Assembly (NCBI GenBank): GCA_026004775.1
Contig: BPJU01000001.1
Span: 434,001 to 498,000 of the forward strand
DNA: 64,000 bases
Direction of reading: 5' to 3'
Origin: Pirellulaceae bacterium
GTDB taxonomy: Bacteria > Planctomycetota > Planctomycetia > Pirellulales > Pirellulaceae
The notes under the pieces are model-generated. The model saw only the letters and a program-made list of their open reading frames with translations, searched no databases and was not told the DNA's origin. A program made the position numbers and the translations under genes. Shown here piece by piece: positions 45,035 to 53,850 of this stretch. Within the stretch, counting starts at the first letter, position 1. Each line of letters starts with the position of its first letter.

Positions 45035-46003
45035 GTGTCGGAGTTGAGTCTACGCACCAAGTGGATTCTGGGAATACTTTTGGGGACGGTGGCGGTGCTG
45101 TACGTCGTGGGCCGGGTATTGCGCCAGCAGCCCGAGGGGACCGTCAACCCGGCGCTGGTACGCCGCTTCAACGAACGCGTCCGCATCTGGTGGTTGATGC
45201 TGGCGATTCTGGCTATGGCGATGTGGCTGGGAACCGAATTCTGTTTGCTGCTGTTTTTGGGCGTGTCGTTCTGGGCGCTGCGGGAATTTATCACCATGAC
45301 GCCGACGCGGCCGGCTGATCACCGAGCGCTGTTTTGGGTTTTCTTCCTGTTTACCCCGCTCCAATACCTGCTGATCGGTTTGGGCCGCAAATACTACGAT
45401 CTTTACAGTGTCCTCATCCCGGTTTATGCATCGCTGTTCATCCCGGCTCGCATCGCCATTTCCGGAGATCCGAAACGCTTCCTGGAACGGTCCGCCAAGA
45501 TCCAGGTGGGCCTGTTGATCTGCGTCTACGCTTTCAGTTTTGCCCCGGCGCTGCTGACCTTGGAATTCGACAAGTCCAAGTGGCACGGATCCAACGAAGA
45601 ACTGTTGCTGTACTTCGTGGTGCTGGTGCAACTGAATGATCTATTCCAGTTCGGCTGGGGTAAGCTGTTGGGCCGGCATGTGATCGCACCGGCTATCAAC
45701 GCCAGCCGCACGTGGGAAGGGATGATCGGCGGAATCGTCAGCTCCACGCTGCTGGGTATCCTCATGTGGTGGATGACCCCCTTCCAGATGTGGGAGGCCG
45801 GGCTCATTACGATGGCGACGTGTCTGGCGGGATTTGCCGGTGGCATGACCATGTCGGCGATCAAGCGCGACCGTGGCGTGTCGGACTATGGTACGCTGGT
45901 ACGGGGACACGCGGGGCTGCTGGACCGGATCGACTCGCTCTGCTTTGCCGCTCCGGTTTTCTTCCATCTGGCCCGCCTGTATCAAGTCAGCCCCGCCAAC
46001 TAG
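45035..46003 (+). CDS. cdsA: Phosphatidate cytidylyltransferase
   Basis: 322 residues from GTG 45035, with GAAGGAAAG upstream. Several transmembrane segments are visible (at about 9-26, 50-80, 100-120, 155-180, 215-260). The CdsA signature lies near the end: SAIKRDRGVSDYGTLVRGHA then GLLDRIDSL. It keeps the KR, DR and DS residues, although the common KDxGxxxPGHGG reads SDYGTLVRGHAG. It makes CDP-diacylglycerol from phosphatidate and CTP in the inner membrane. Confidence 0.93.
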   Translation: MSELSLRTKWILGILLGTVAVLYVVGRVLRQQPEGTVNPALVRRFNERVRIWWLMLAILAMAMWLGTEFCLLLFLGVSFWALREFITMTPTRPADHRALFWVFFLFTPLQYLLIGLGRKYYDLYSVLIPVYASLFIPARIAISGDPKRFLERSAKIQVGLLICVYAFSFAPALLTLEFDKSKWHGSNEELLLYFVVLVQLNDLFQFGWGKLLGRHVIAPAINASRTWEGMIGGIVSSTLLGILMWWMTPFQMWEAGLITMATCLAGFAGGMTMSAIKRDRGVSDYGTLVRGHAGLLDRIDSLCFAAPVFFHLARLYQVSPAN

Positions 46004-46012
46004 GAGAGAGCC

Positions 46013-47230
46013 GTGCAGAATGATGGACTGACGTCCCGCAAGGCCCTCGTGGTGATGCTCGACGGGTTATCACCCGCCTTCCTCGGCCCGTATGGAGCCA
46101 CCTGGGTGGAAACCCCGGCGTGGAATGAGTTGGCGGCGGAGGGATTCCTTTTCGACTTTGCCTGGACAATTTCCGCCAGCCTCCAGGACATCTATCAGGG
46201 TTACTGGCAGGCTGCTCGCTATCGCGCCGGTCCGCCCGGCAGCCCGTTGCACGCCGCGCCCTTCCACCTGGCTCGATGTATGAGCGAACATTCGGTCCGG
46301 ACGGTCCTGGCCACTGATGAACCGTCATTAGCCGAATCCGGGCTCGCCCAGGAATTCGAAGAGCGGCACTTTTTCGACGTTTCTGCTAACCGCTCAGCGG
46401 CCACGGACTGCCAGGAGACAGCAGTCGGTCAATGTTTGGCGGCAGCTTGGGAGATTGTCGAGAAGCTTCTGGGACAGGCTGAACCGTTCCTGTTTTGGTT
46501 GCATCTGAGGGCTTTGCTTGCCGAGTGGGACGCCCCACAGGCGCTGCGTGCCCAATTGCAAGACGAGGGGGATCCGGAACCGGCCGAATATTTGGTGCCG
46601 CCGTTGGGTGAATGGCCTGCCACACCGGACCCGGATACGCTCTGGACGCTGCGAGCGGCTTACGCGGCACAAGTCATGGCCGTGGACGCGGCGTTGGGGA
46701 TTTTCCTGCAAACCGTCCAACAGTATGCCGGTTCGGACGACGCTCTGCTGCTGGTGGTGGGGGCCCCACGTGGCTATGCGCTTGCCGACCATTGTTTTGT
46801 CGGGCCTGAACCACCGCGCCTGTACAGCGACGTTCTCCATGTTCCCCTGGTAGTCCGAACGCCCGACCCTGAAACCCGCATGGGGCGAAGCCCGCTGTTG
46901 GTGGAACCAGCCGACGTATGTTCGGCTTTGGCCGAATGGTGGAATCCAGCCGCGCAACACCTGTCGGGCAAGGGCGGCTGGTGTTGGCGCATCATTAATC
47001 AGCAAGCCGGCGAAACGTCCATGCCGGTCATCGCTCAAGGAAAAGTCGATCGCTCGGTGCGCACCGACAATTGGTTGTTAAGGTGGGAATCCGAATCGCC
47101 GCAATTATTCGTCAAACCGTCGGATCGCTATGACGTGAACGACGTGGCTCGCCGCTGTCCCGAGGAAGCTCAACAACTGGCTGCTTTGCTTCTAGGAGAA
47201 TCGCCGCCGGACGCCGCCGACCTTCCGTAG
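46013..47230 (+). CDS. Sulfatase-like protein lacking metal and nucleophile motifs
   Basis: 405 residues from GTG 46013, AGGAGAG upstream, 9 bp after cdsA. The fold is recognisable from ALVVMLDGLSPAFLGPYGAT (the first Asp is kept), TPAWNELAAEGFLFDFAW, and LYSDVLHVPLVVRTPDP. The formylglycine motif CxPxR is absent: the region reads TISASLQDIYQGYW. The usual SDHG metal-binding block reads GAPRGYALADH. It is therefore probably a non-catalytic member of the alkaline phosphatase superfamily. Its coupling to cdsA suggests a link to lipid or envelope metabolism. No signal peptide is seen, so it is probably cytoplasmic. Confidence 0.75.
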   Translation: MQNDGLTSRKALVVMLDGLSPAFLGPYGATWVETPAWNELAAEGFLFDFAWTISASLQDIYQGYWQAARYRAGPPGSPLHAAPFHLARCMSEHSVRTVLATDEPSLAESGLAQEFEERHFFDVSANRSAATDCQETAVGQCLAAAWEIVEKLLGQAEPFLFWLHLRALLAEWDAPQALRAQLQDEGDPEPAEYLVPPLGEWPATPDPDTLWTLRAAYAAQVMAVDAALGIFLQTVQQYAGSDDALLLVVGAPRGYALADHCFVGPEPPRLYSDVLHVPLVVRTPDPETRMGRSPLLVEPADVCSALAEWWNPAAQHLSGKGGWCWRIINQQAGETSMPVIAQGKVDRSVRTDNWLLRWESESPQLFVKPSDRYDVNDVARRCPEEAQQLAALLLGESPPDAADLP

Positions 47231-48144
47231 TCGAACCGAATGCCACACGACAGTTCAGGCGGATAAGTCGTGCCGTCCCGGCTGGTCATGAAGGTTGGTT
47301 CGGTCTGCTGGCCCCGTTCAGGCAAGAAACGTGTGGGAAAACCGATCAATATGTGAGGAGCTCGCGGATAGGGCATGATCGCATTCGTGTAGAGATGTTC
47401 GCGCGGAGCACCGGGGTATTCCAAATACCGAGGTTCGGTCCAGTGCCGAAAGTCGTGCGAGGTGCCGGTCATGATATCGCGCACGCCGTCGCGGAACCCG
47501 CGGTGGTATTCCCGGTAAAGACCGGCATAGGAATCGTAGAAAGCGAGATTCTGCGAGTCGAATCGACCCTGGGTGATTACCGGACCGTCTTGCATCAGTT
47601 TCCAGTGAGTGCCATCCGGTGACTGAAACGCGTAGAGCCCGCCCGGACCGGACCCCAAGGCTTTATAACGCGTTTCGGACGAAGCGTCGGGGTTACTGTC
47701 CTTGAACGGTGTAAAGTTATGGGTGCCGATCCGGTCCCACACGATGTTGTTGGCCTTCGACCCGTTGAATTCGAACAGCCCAAGATCGGGCCGATGCCAG
47801 TGGATGCCATCCCGGCTTTCGGCATAGCAGGTCACTTCGCGATGAGCGGCCCGTCCGGAACGCTCATCGAAGTGAGCCCCCCGATAGTACATCCGATACA
47901 AGTCCCCATCCTGAAAAATGGTATAGTAGGCGCAGGTATTGCCCTCCCAGGGCTGGTCGGTGACCAGAACAACTTCCCGCGGCTCCGGGCGGTTCAGCCG
48001 CAGCACCGCATCGCCCTCCAGTCGCTCGATGACCCAGCCGTCCACGAAAAGTTCTCGCCGGTCGCCGATCGCCAGCGGTTCCTGCGCCAGAAGCGGCCAG
48101 CCGCAAGCGATCGTCAATAAAGCCAGCACCCATTCTGTGCGCAT
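47170..48144 (-). CDS. GH32/43-type propeller protein, truncated at the C-terminus
   Basis: 324 residues, ATG 48144 behind AAGGGG. A signal peptide (WVLALLTIACGWPLLAQ) is followed by FVDGWVIERLEGDAVLRLNR, LYRMYYRGAH, TCYAESRDGIHWHRPDLGLF, NNIVWDRIGTHNFTPFKDSN and HLYTNAIMPYPRAPHILIGF, the pattern of a planctomycete glycosidase-like family of about 450-500 residues. Similarity stops after FMTSRDGTTY (near 47265). The last 30 residues are antisense to the end of the neighbouring sulfatase-like gene, with 61 bp of overlap. About 150 C-terminal residues appear to be missing. It could still fold as a partial propeller or be a decaying gene. Confidence 0.7.
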   Translation of the reverse strand: MRTEWVLALLTIACGWPLLAQEPLAIGDRRELFVDGWVIERLEGDAVLRLNRPEPREVVLVTDQPWEGNTCAYYTIFQDGDLYRMYYRGAHFDERSGRAAHREVTCYAESRDGIHWHRPDLGLFEFNGSKANNIVWDRIGTHNFTPFKDSNPDASSETRYKALGSGPGGLYAFQSPDGTHWKLMQDGPVITQGRFDSQNLAFYDSYAGLYREYHRGFRDGVRDIMTGTSHDFRHWTEPRYLEYPGAPREHLYTNAIMPYPRAPHILIGFPTRFLPERGQQTEPTFMTSRDGTTYPPELSCGIRFDYGRSAASGGDSPRSKAASC

Positions 48145-48189
48145 GGGGGGTCCCCTTCACGTACCCCTTGGGCGAAGCTGCTCAGCTCT

Positions 48190-49119
48190 CTAAACGTCAC
48201 ACACTTCAACGGCTTGCCGCAACCCGGCCAGGGGATCACGAGTGGGAATGAACTCCTGCCCCACAAATCCGTCGTAGCCGATATCCACCAACGCCTGCAT
48301 CACTGCCCGATAATTGATCTCCTGGCGGTCGTCCAGTTCACCACGCCCCGGATTGCCGGCCGTATGTACGTGGGCAACGTACTCCTTCAACTGACGGATC
48401 CGGCGAATGATATCACCGTCCATAATCTGTACATGGTAGACATCGAACAAGAATTTCAGATTGGGCGAGCCCACCTGTTTGATGATCTCGATACAATAAT
48501 CGGTATGGTTGCCCTGGTAGCCGGGATGGCCTTTCATGGGATGGCTGCTGTCGCGAGTGTTGAGCATTTCCAGACAAAGCGTGACTCCTTTTTTTTCTGC
48601 ATAACCGACGATTTTCTTATATCCGGCTACACAGTTGCGGATGCCGTCCTCGTCTGAAATATCCTCGCGCATTCCCGTAAAAGAAATCACTCGCTTGAAC
48701 CCATACTGGGCACACGCATCGATCGCATCGCGCGTCGCTTTGATGACCCGATCATGGTACTTGGGATTGTTGAAACCCTTCACAAACGGCGGGTCTGGGC
48801 TCATGTCAATACTGGCAATGGCACATTCCAGCCCATGCTCTTTGAGCATACCGAAGAATTGAGGGGAAATGAGCTCGATACTTTTGCATCCCAACCCTTT
48901 GGCAATCCGGATCATTGCCGGTACGTCCCAGTAGTCGGCGAAGCACCAGTGCACGATCGACTGCCGAATCCGGCCGTTCTTTACCACAGGTTCAAGTTTC
49001 AAGTCCTGGGCTCTTGCCAGCCCGCAACGCACGGACAAGACGGCCGCCGTGGCCCCACCGACTGCCTTCAGTACCTGCCGCCGGTTCGAAACCGTGGTCC
49101 TGCTATTTGCGCGTTTCAT
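48190..49119 (-). CDS. Tat-exported hydroxypyruvate isomerase/sugar epimerase-like TIM-barrel protein
   Basis: 309 residues. ATG 49119 is chosen because GGAGGTG lies 8 nt upstream and a Tat-type signal follows (SNRRQVLKAVGGATAAVLSV). The mature protein is an AP-endonuclease-2-type TIM barrel (xylose isomerase-like family): SIVHWCFADYWDVPAMIRIA, GCKSIELISPQFF, VTLCLEMLNTRDSSHPMKGH (metal-binding Glu), LKFLFDVYHVQIMDGDIIRR, EYVAHVHTAGNPGRGELDD, and GYDGFVGQEFIPTRDPLAGL. This matches the hydroxypyruvate isomerase group found in planctomycetes. The reaction is not certain. It is followed on the same strand by the truncated glycosidase gene. Confidence 0.88.
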   Translation of the reverse strand: MKRANSRTTVSNRRQVLKAVGGATAAVLSVRCGLARAQDLKLEPVVKNGRIRQSIVHWCFADYWDVPAMIRIAKGLGCKSIELISPQFFGMLKEHGLECAIASIDMSPDPPFVKGFNNPKYHDRVIKATRDAIDACAQYGFKRVISFTGMREDISDEDGIRNCVAGYKKIVGYAEKKGVTLCLEMLNTRDSSHPMKGHPGYQGNHTDYCIEIIKQVGSPNLKFLFDVYHVQIMDGDIIRRIRQLKEYVAHVHTAGNPGRGELDDRQEINYRAVMQALVDIGYDGFVGQEFIPTRDPLAGLRQAVEVCDV

Positions 49120-49258
49120 GATCGACACCTCCAGCCAACCCTCGGGATCCCGTGGCAAGCCTGATTGTGCGAACCTCGGAGCCAAGACGCAAGAGGCAGG
49201 GCCGGTTGAGCGGTCGTATTGCCTGGTATTGACAAGCCACACGGTCATCAGAGGCCGC

Positions 49259-49310
49259 GTTTCTGCCGCCCGCCGCCTTTGGCGGGAGAAACGGCAAGTT
49301 TTTCTGTTTT
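49259..49310 (+). terminator. Orphan intrinsic-terminator-like hairpin
   Basis: The inner arms CCCGCC (49269-49274) and GGCGGG (49281-49286) and the outer arms GTTTCT (49259-49264) and AGAAAC (49287-49292) give a 12-bp stem with a 4-nt bulge. A T-rich run follows (from about 49299). No rightward gene ends upstream, so it could end a short unannotated RNA. Confidence 0.45.
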
Positions 49311-49520
49311 GTTTTCTTTGTCCAGTTTGCCCGTGTTGTGGAACTTTGGCAAATCGCTTTGCGGAGGATGTATTTTGATTCTGGGGACATTTGCAATCGG
49401 ATGGGCTGGCGGCAAAATGCGGTAACGCTGAATGCGGTACCGGCCGTCGTTGGGCAAGCTGGCGTTTCTGGGGCCCGCGGCACCGCCTAATCGCTTTCTT
49501 GGATTACCGGGAAATCCGTG

Positions 49521-49549
49521 TGGCTTGAACGGGAAAGCCTGCCTATAAT
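49521..49549 (+). promoter_or_regulatory. Putative promoter of the GHL10-like gene
   Basis: A perfect -10 TATAAT (49544-49549) lies 17 bp after TGGCTT (49521-49526). The same TGGCTTG-N16-TATAAT arrangement occurs at 12440-12468. The predicted start near 49556 gives a leader of about 75 nt. Confidence 0.4.
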
Positions 49550-49629
49550 CGCGGCTCGCGTCTTGGAACCTGCAAACGCAGGATTACCTGGCCGGAAGCT
49601 CCAGGTGTGGGAACTTGGCGGCGGCAGCA

Positions 49630-52600
49630 ATGGTAAAAGGACAGGGACGTCCTTCATACGAAGCACTAAGTCGAGCGCTGCGCGTGGTGTCCGGCGGGTG
49701 CCGGCCGAAGCCACCGCGCGGCCGCACATTTTTTTCCCCGGACCGACGGAAGGTCTGGGGGCTGTACGCGGCTTTCTTGTCGCTGCTGTTGGGGAACACG
49801 GCTTACAGCCAACCGGCACCCGTGAGCTGGACGCTGGAATTGCGGATGGCCTGGGGCGGAGGTACCGCTCGCGCCTGGAACGGTCGTGTATGGGTTAGTC
49901 CCGGGTCGGTCCAGCAGGTGCGCGATTTGGGGGTCCAGCCCTGGGCGCGAAGCTACAAGTTTATCGCAGGTGACCGCTTGGCGCTTCACCCGGCTGGTGA
50001 AACCGGATACGACGCGTGCGATGTGTCGGTCAGCGCCTCGCCGGAAAGCGTGGTGCATGTCGAGCTGGCGCCGGCCGGCGGCGCGGTGCAAAGTTTTCAC
50101 TGGACAATCCAGCAATTACTGGAAGGCCCGCAAGTGGCCACGCTCGATGACCAGGGCAACCGACTCGTGCTGCGGCGGACACCCGGCAACCATCTTCAAG
50201 TAAAAACGGATCGCGACCACGTCATCTTTTCGCCCGGTGAACAATGGACGGTTCAGGTGGTCCCACACCTGTTGCGGCTGGAACCGAACGGCTCTTATCG
50301 AGTGCGGATGGCGGTGCGATCCTTGGGGGACGCGGCGGAGTTTTGGACCTGGCAGTCTTCCGTGCGCGCGGATGGCGACGGAGAGTTGCTGCCGTTGCAT
50401 CCGGAGCCGATCACCGTACCGTCGGATGAAGGGGTGTACGAGCTGGTGGTGGAAGTGACCAAGCGGCCTCGGTGGGAGGTTCCCGGCTGGCGTTCGGTTC
50501 CGGTGGCGACGCGTCGCGTGCAGTTGGTGGTGATCAGCCCCACGCCGCTTGCTCCGGCAGCCCCGGACTGGCACCCGCTTCAAGTCGTGGATCCGGCCAG
50601 CGGCAGTTCGGGTACCTGGATCAGTCACCTCCCGTCGCTGCCGTGGCTCAACCGGCGCGAAACCCCTCGCTCCATCGCGCCTTCCGCTTCCGCTGTACTG
50701 ACGGTGGCGGGAGAGCGGATGGTGAAGCTTGAACCGGGGGCGTGGCAGGCCATCGGATTGACGGTGGCCCAGCCGGACCTGCCGCACCTGGTGGAGATCG
50801 AATACCCGGGACATATCCCCCAGGCTCTCGCGGTCAGTGTGCTGGAACCGAACGCCCTGGGCCAAGTGGCACCCCTGACGCTGGACGGCGGCATTTATGT
50901 GCCGTGGAAAGTCGTGGCGGAACCGGAAACGGTGAAGCGCTACCGTCTTGTGTTCTGGCCCAAGTCGTCGCAGCCGTTGTTGCTGCTGGCGAACCTGCGC
51001 AAGGATGCTCCGGCCGTTTTCGGCAAAATCCGCGTATTGGCTGGCCCGACCAGGCTGCCGGCCGGTAACAGCCGGTTGGCTGAGGAACGGCTGGCGGCCG
51101 TCTACTTTGACCGCCCCCTATTCCCGGCCAATTTTTCGGCCGATGCTTTTGCGGGAGAAACGAATCGACAGGGCTACGACGACTGGTGGAAGTTTTACCG
51201 GGGCGCGACGCGGTTGGCGCAGTACGTCAAGTACGCCGGCTTCAACGGGGCGGTGGTGTGTGTGGCGCGCGACGGGAGTCTGCTTTATCCGAGTCGGCAC
51301 TGGGCATCGACCCCCAAATACGACATGGGGGTGTTCCATGAAGCGGCTCCCGATCCGGTTCCTAAAGACGTGGTGGAGTTGTTGGCGAGGGTGTTTGATC
51401 GCGAGGGGCTGCGCTTCGTGCCGGCGATACACGTTTCCGGGCGGATCGAGGCGTTGGAGTATAGCGCCGGCCCGAACGGTGATCGAGTTCCGGTGTGGTT
51501 GCAGGAGTCATCCGGCCGAGCGTCGCAAGCCGGTTACAACCCGTTGGACGAAAAGTTCCAGCAATTCGTGCAGGCTGTCGTGGCCGAAATAGCCGACCGT
51601 TATGCCCGACATCCATCCTTTGCGGGCGTAGCGCTGGCGCTGGGGCCCGACTCACATCTTGGCTTTTCTGACGGCGCCCGCGGCTTGGACGAATCGACTT
51701 GGGAGAAGTTCCGCAAGTCGTTGGGGGATGTACCGCTGGAAGAGCGACCGCGTGAACCGAGTTCGGCCCTGCGCCACGCCGCCGTGATGCGCAAGTGGCT
51801 GGCGTGGCGTGCCGAACAACTAGCAGCCTTACTGGCACGGTGCAGCGAGCAACTCTTGGCGCGCAAACGGGACGCGCAGTTGATCCTGGTCACAGGCGAG
51901 TGGCTGGAGAACCGCAGCGCAGCGCGCCTCCTGCAACCATCGGCCCTCGAACCGCAGCAGGTGCCCATCGCGGAAGCAGCTTTACAGACCGGCATCGATG
52001 CCACGCTATACCGGCACGTACCGGGATTGGTGCTGTTACGCCCGTACAAATCGCGTATGAGCTTTCGATTATCGGAACAGGTAGTGCCGCTGGCTACGCT
52101 GTTGAGTGAGTCGTTTGATCGATATTTCGAGGCACATGCTGGCCAATCGTCGCGGCGCGGCGTGGTGATCTACCACGATCGGATTGTGTCACGATGGCCG
52201 GACTTCGACAGATCGAGTCCTTTTGGGGCCGAGCGCACACGAACGGAACTTTACACGCATGCACCGCCGGCAGCCGCTGAAGCTCGCCGCCGCTGGATCC
52301 AAGCCCTGGCTGCGCATGACGCCAATCTGGTGTTGGAAGGTGGCTGGCTGTTGCCGCTCGGTCAAGAAGATGAACTCCGGCCGGTGTTGGAACAATACCG
52401 CGCACTTCCGGCAGACCGCTTCGAAACCGCTCAGCCGCGGTCGGCACAGCGTATCCAGCCTCTGGTGGTGCGCACTTTGTCACGCGCTGACCGAGTCTAT
52501 GTTTATGCGCTGAATAACTCGCCCTGGCCCGTGCGGGCGTCGCTTCTGATCGATGGGCCGGCCGACCTGGAGCTTCAGCCTCTGGCCGCGCGACCTATCT

Positions 52601-53559
52601 CGACGCTGGTACGCAACGGCCAGCAATGGCTTTGGACCGTAGAACTTGCCGCCTACGACATGGTGGCTGGTTGGTTGAACAGCCCGCGAGCCCGCATCGT
52701 CGACTGGCAGACCACGGTACCGGATGAGGTCCCCAGGCAGTTGGCCGAGCGGCTGCGGCAGGTGAATCTGTTGACCAACGCGGCAGTGACACGACCACCG
52801 CTACCGGTTCTGGAAAACGGCCACTTCGAACTACCTGCCTCCGGAAACGCCATCCCCGGCTGGACCGCGAAACCCGACACGCAAAGCGTGGTGCGCGTCG
52901 ACGCCGACGCGGCCGGCGGCCGCCAATCGCTCTATATGCGCAGCAACGGAGAAGACCTCTGGATCCGAAGCTCGCCGTTCCGACCTCCACCCACCGGCCG
53001 CCTGTACGTACTGGCCCGAATCAAAACCCGCCCCGGCACGCAGCCCCAACTTCGCGTGGTGCTCGATAACGACGAGGATTTTTATTATCCGCTGGTCATC
53101 GGCCGAGACGGCAGTGTACCGATCCCCACCCAGTGGGCCGACGAGTTTCTGTTTCCTTTCGACAACTTGCCTGTCGGCCAACTGGACCAGATCCATGTCG
53201 GTTTCGACCTTATCGGTGAAGGGGAAGTCTGGATCGATGAAGTGCAGCTATTCGACATGTGGATTCGCCGAGACGAACGAAACGCATTGTTGATCGCCTC
53301 GGGAATCGCGTATAAGAACCTGGAACAATTCATGAACGTCACCGATAGCCTTCACTTCCTGGAAAGTTATTGGCCGCAGCTCTTGTTGCAGTACGGCGGG
53401 GCGATGCCGAGCGACGGGGCCGGCCCACCGGCACCACGCACCGCCCGCAACGACGAAACAGGAGCGGCTGCCGAACCGTCCTCGGATAGCTGGAATCCGT
53501 GGAATCCGGTCAAGGAGTGGGTGCCGCGTTTGCCGCTTACTTGGCCTAGTCGGCGGTAG
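49630..53559 (+). CDS. Very large secreted protein with a family 10-like glycosyl hydrolase (GHL10) core
   Basis: 1309 residues from ATG 49630. A basic N-terminus of about 45 residues precedes a signal segment (VWGLYAAFLSLLLGNTAYSQ). Residues of about 55-450 are beta-rich binding domains. Residues of about 500-790 resemble a TIM-barrel GHL10/DUF4015 domain (RLAQYVKYAGFNGAVVCVAR; ELLARVFDREGLRFVPAIHV; EIADRYARHPSFAGVALALG). The C-terminal third (about 1060-1210) has a jelly-roll-like region (LPVLENGHFELPASGNAIPG; IRSSPFRPPPTGRLYVLARI; DQIHVGFDLIGEGEVWIDEV), as in CBM/galactose-binding-type domains. It is probably an exported polysaccharide-acting protein. Catalytic residues cannot be assigned with confidence. 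Codon use and GC look like the neighbours. Confidence 0.75.
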   Translation: MVKGQGRPSYEALSRALRVVSGGCRPKPPRGRTFFSPDRRKVWGLYAAFLSLLLGNTAYSQPAPVSWTLELRMAWGGGTARAWNGRVWVSPGSVQQVRDLGVQPWARSYKFIAGDRLALHPAGETGYDACDVSVSASPESVVHVELAPAGGAVQSFHWTIQQLLEGPQVATLDDQGNRLVLRRTPGNHLQVKTDRDHVIFSPGEQWTVQVVPHLLRLEPNGSYRVRMAVRSLGDAAEFWTWQSSVRADGDGELLPLHPEPITVPSDEGVYELVVEVTKRPRWEVPGWRSVPVATRRVQLVVISPTPLAPAAPDWHPLQVVDPASGSSGTWISHLPSLPWLNRRETPRSIAPSASAVLTVAGERMVKLEPGAWQAIGLTVAQPDLPHLVEIEYPGHIPQALAVSVLEPNALGQVAPLTLDGGIYVPWKVVAEPETVKRYRLVFWPKSSQPLLLLANLRKDAPAVFGKIRVLAGPTRLPAGNSRLAEERLAAVYFDRPLFPANFSADAFAGETNRQGYDDWWKFYRGATRLAQYVKYAGFNGAVVCVARDGSLLYPSRHWASTPKYDMGVFHEAAPDPVPKDVVELLARVFDREGLRFVPAIHVSGRIEALEYSAGPNGDRVPVWLQESSGRASQAGYNPLDEKFQQFVQAVVAEIADRYARHPSFAGVALALGPDSHLGFSDGARGLDESTWEKFRKSLGDVPLEERPREPSSALRHAAVMRKWLAWRAEQLAALLARCSEQLLARKRDAQLILVTGEWLENRSAARLLQPSALEPQQVPIAEAALQTGIDATLYRHVPGLVLLRPYKSRMSFRLSEQVVPLATLLSESFDRYFEAHAGQSSRRGVVIYHDRIVSRWPDFDRSSPFGAERTRTELYTHAPPAAAEARRRWIQALAAHDANLVLEGGWLLPLGQEDELRPVLEQYRALPADRFETAQPRSAQRIQPLVVRTLSRADRVYVYALNNSPWPVRASLLIDGPADLELQPLAARPISTLVRNGQQWLWTVELAAYDMVAGWLNSPRARIVDWQTTVPDEVPRQLAERLRQVNLLTNAAVTRPPLPVLENGHFELPASGNAIPGWTAKPDTQSVVRVDADAAGGRQSLYMRSNGEDLWIRSSPFRPPPTGRLYVLARIKTRPGTQPQLRVVLDNDEDFYYPLVIGRDGSVPIPTQWADEFLFPFDNLPVGQLDQIHVGFDLIGEGEVWIDEVQLFDMWIRRDERNALLIASGIAYKNLEQFMNVTDSLHFLESYWPQLLLQYGGAMPSDGAGPPAPRTARNDETGAAAEPSSDSWNPWNPVKEWVPRLPLTWPSRR

Positions 53560-53619
53560 CTCCGCGTGCCCGACGAGCGAAGTAAATTAGCTCGTCCCAG
53601 CCGTTCCTGCCGACTTGGA

Positions 53620-53684
53620 GCCTGTCCGAAAACCGGTTCGAGGACCTATCGATAAAGCGGACCAAGGGCGGTTTTCGGATAGGC
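53620..53684. repeat. 65-bp element bounded by 16-bp inverted repeats (MITE-like or IS remnant)
   Basis: The arms 53620-53635 (GCCTGTCCGAAAACCG) and 53669-53684 pair over 16 bp with a single G-U, around a 33-nt centre. It lies 60 bp after the stop of the GHL10-like gene. No T tract follows, so it is not a typical terminator. The termini look like those of short nonautonomous insertion elements. No target-site duplication was resolved, and no second copy is seen in the window. Confidence 0.45.
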
Positions 53685-53728
53685 AGTTAAAACCAAGCGC
53701 CGAGGTGCCGATGGGCAAATACCGAACC

Positions 53729-53734
53729 TATAAT
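53729..53734 (+). promoter_or_regulatory. Possible -10 box upstream of the deacetylase gene
   Basis: A perfect TATAAT lies 117 bp before the ATG of the PIG-L gene. No convincing -35 box is present at the normal spacing, so the call is tentative. Confidence 0.25.
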
Positions 53735-53850
53735 CGAACCGAGGGGCAAAAAAGCACGTGTACCAGCCGCGGCCCGCCTGTGATGGCGGGCGCGTGCCGG
53801 TAAAGTCCGACCTGTAGAAGCGCGGATCACGAAAAGAGCGAGCGGTTCCG

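Larger units (their letters stand above)
49120..49629. other. Divergent intergenic region with an orphan terminator-like hairpin and a promoter
   Basis: About 510 bp lie between the leftward isomerase gene and the rightward GHL10-like gene. A composite hairpin (49259-49292) with a T-rich tail and a perfect TATAAT at 49544-49549 are listed separately. A 68-codon frame at 49219-49425 overlaps the hairpin and has no protein features. Confidence 0.5.
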
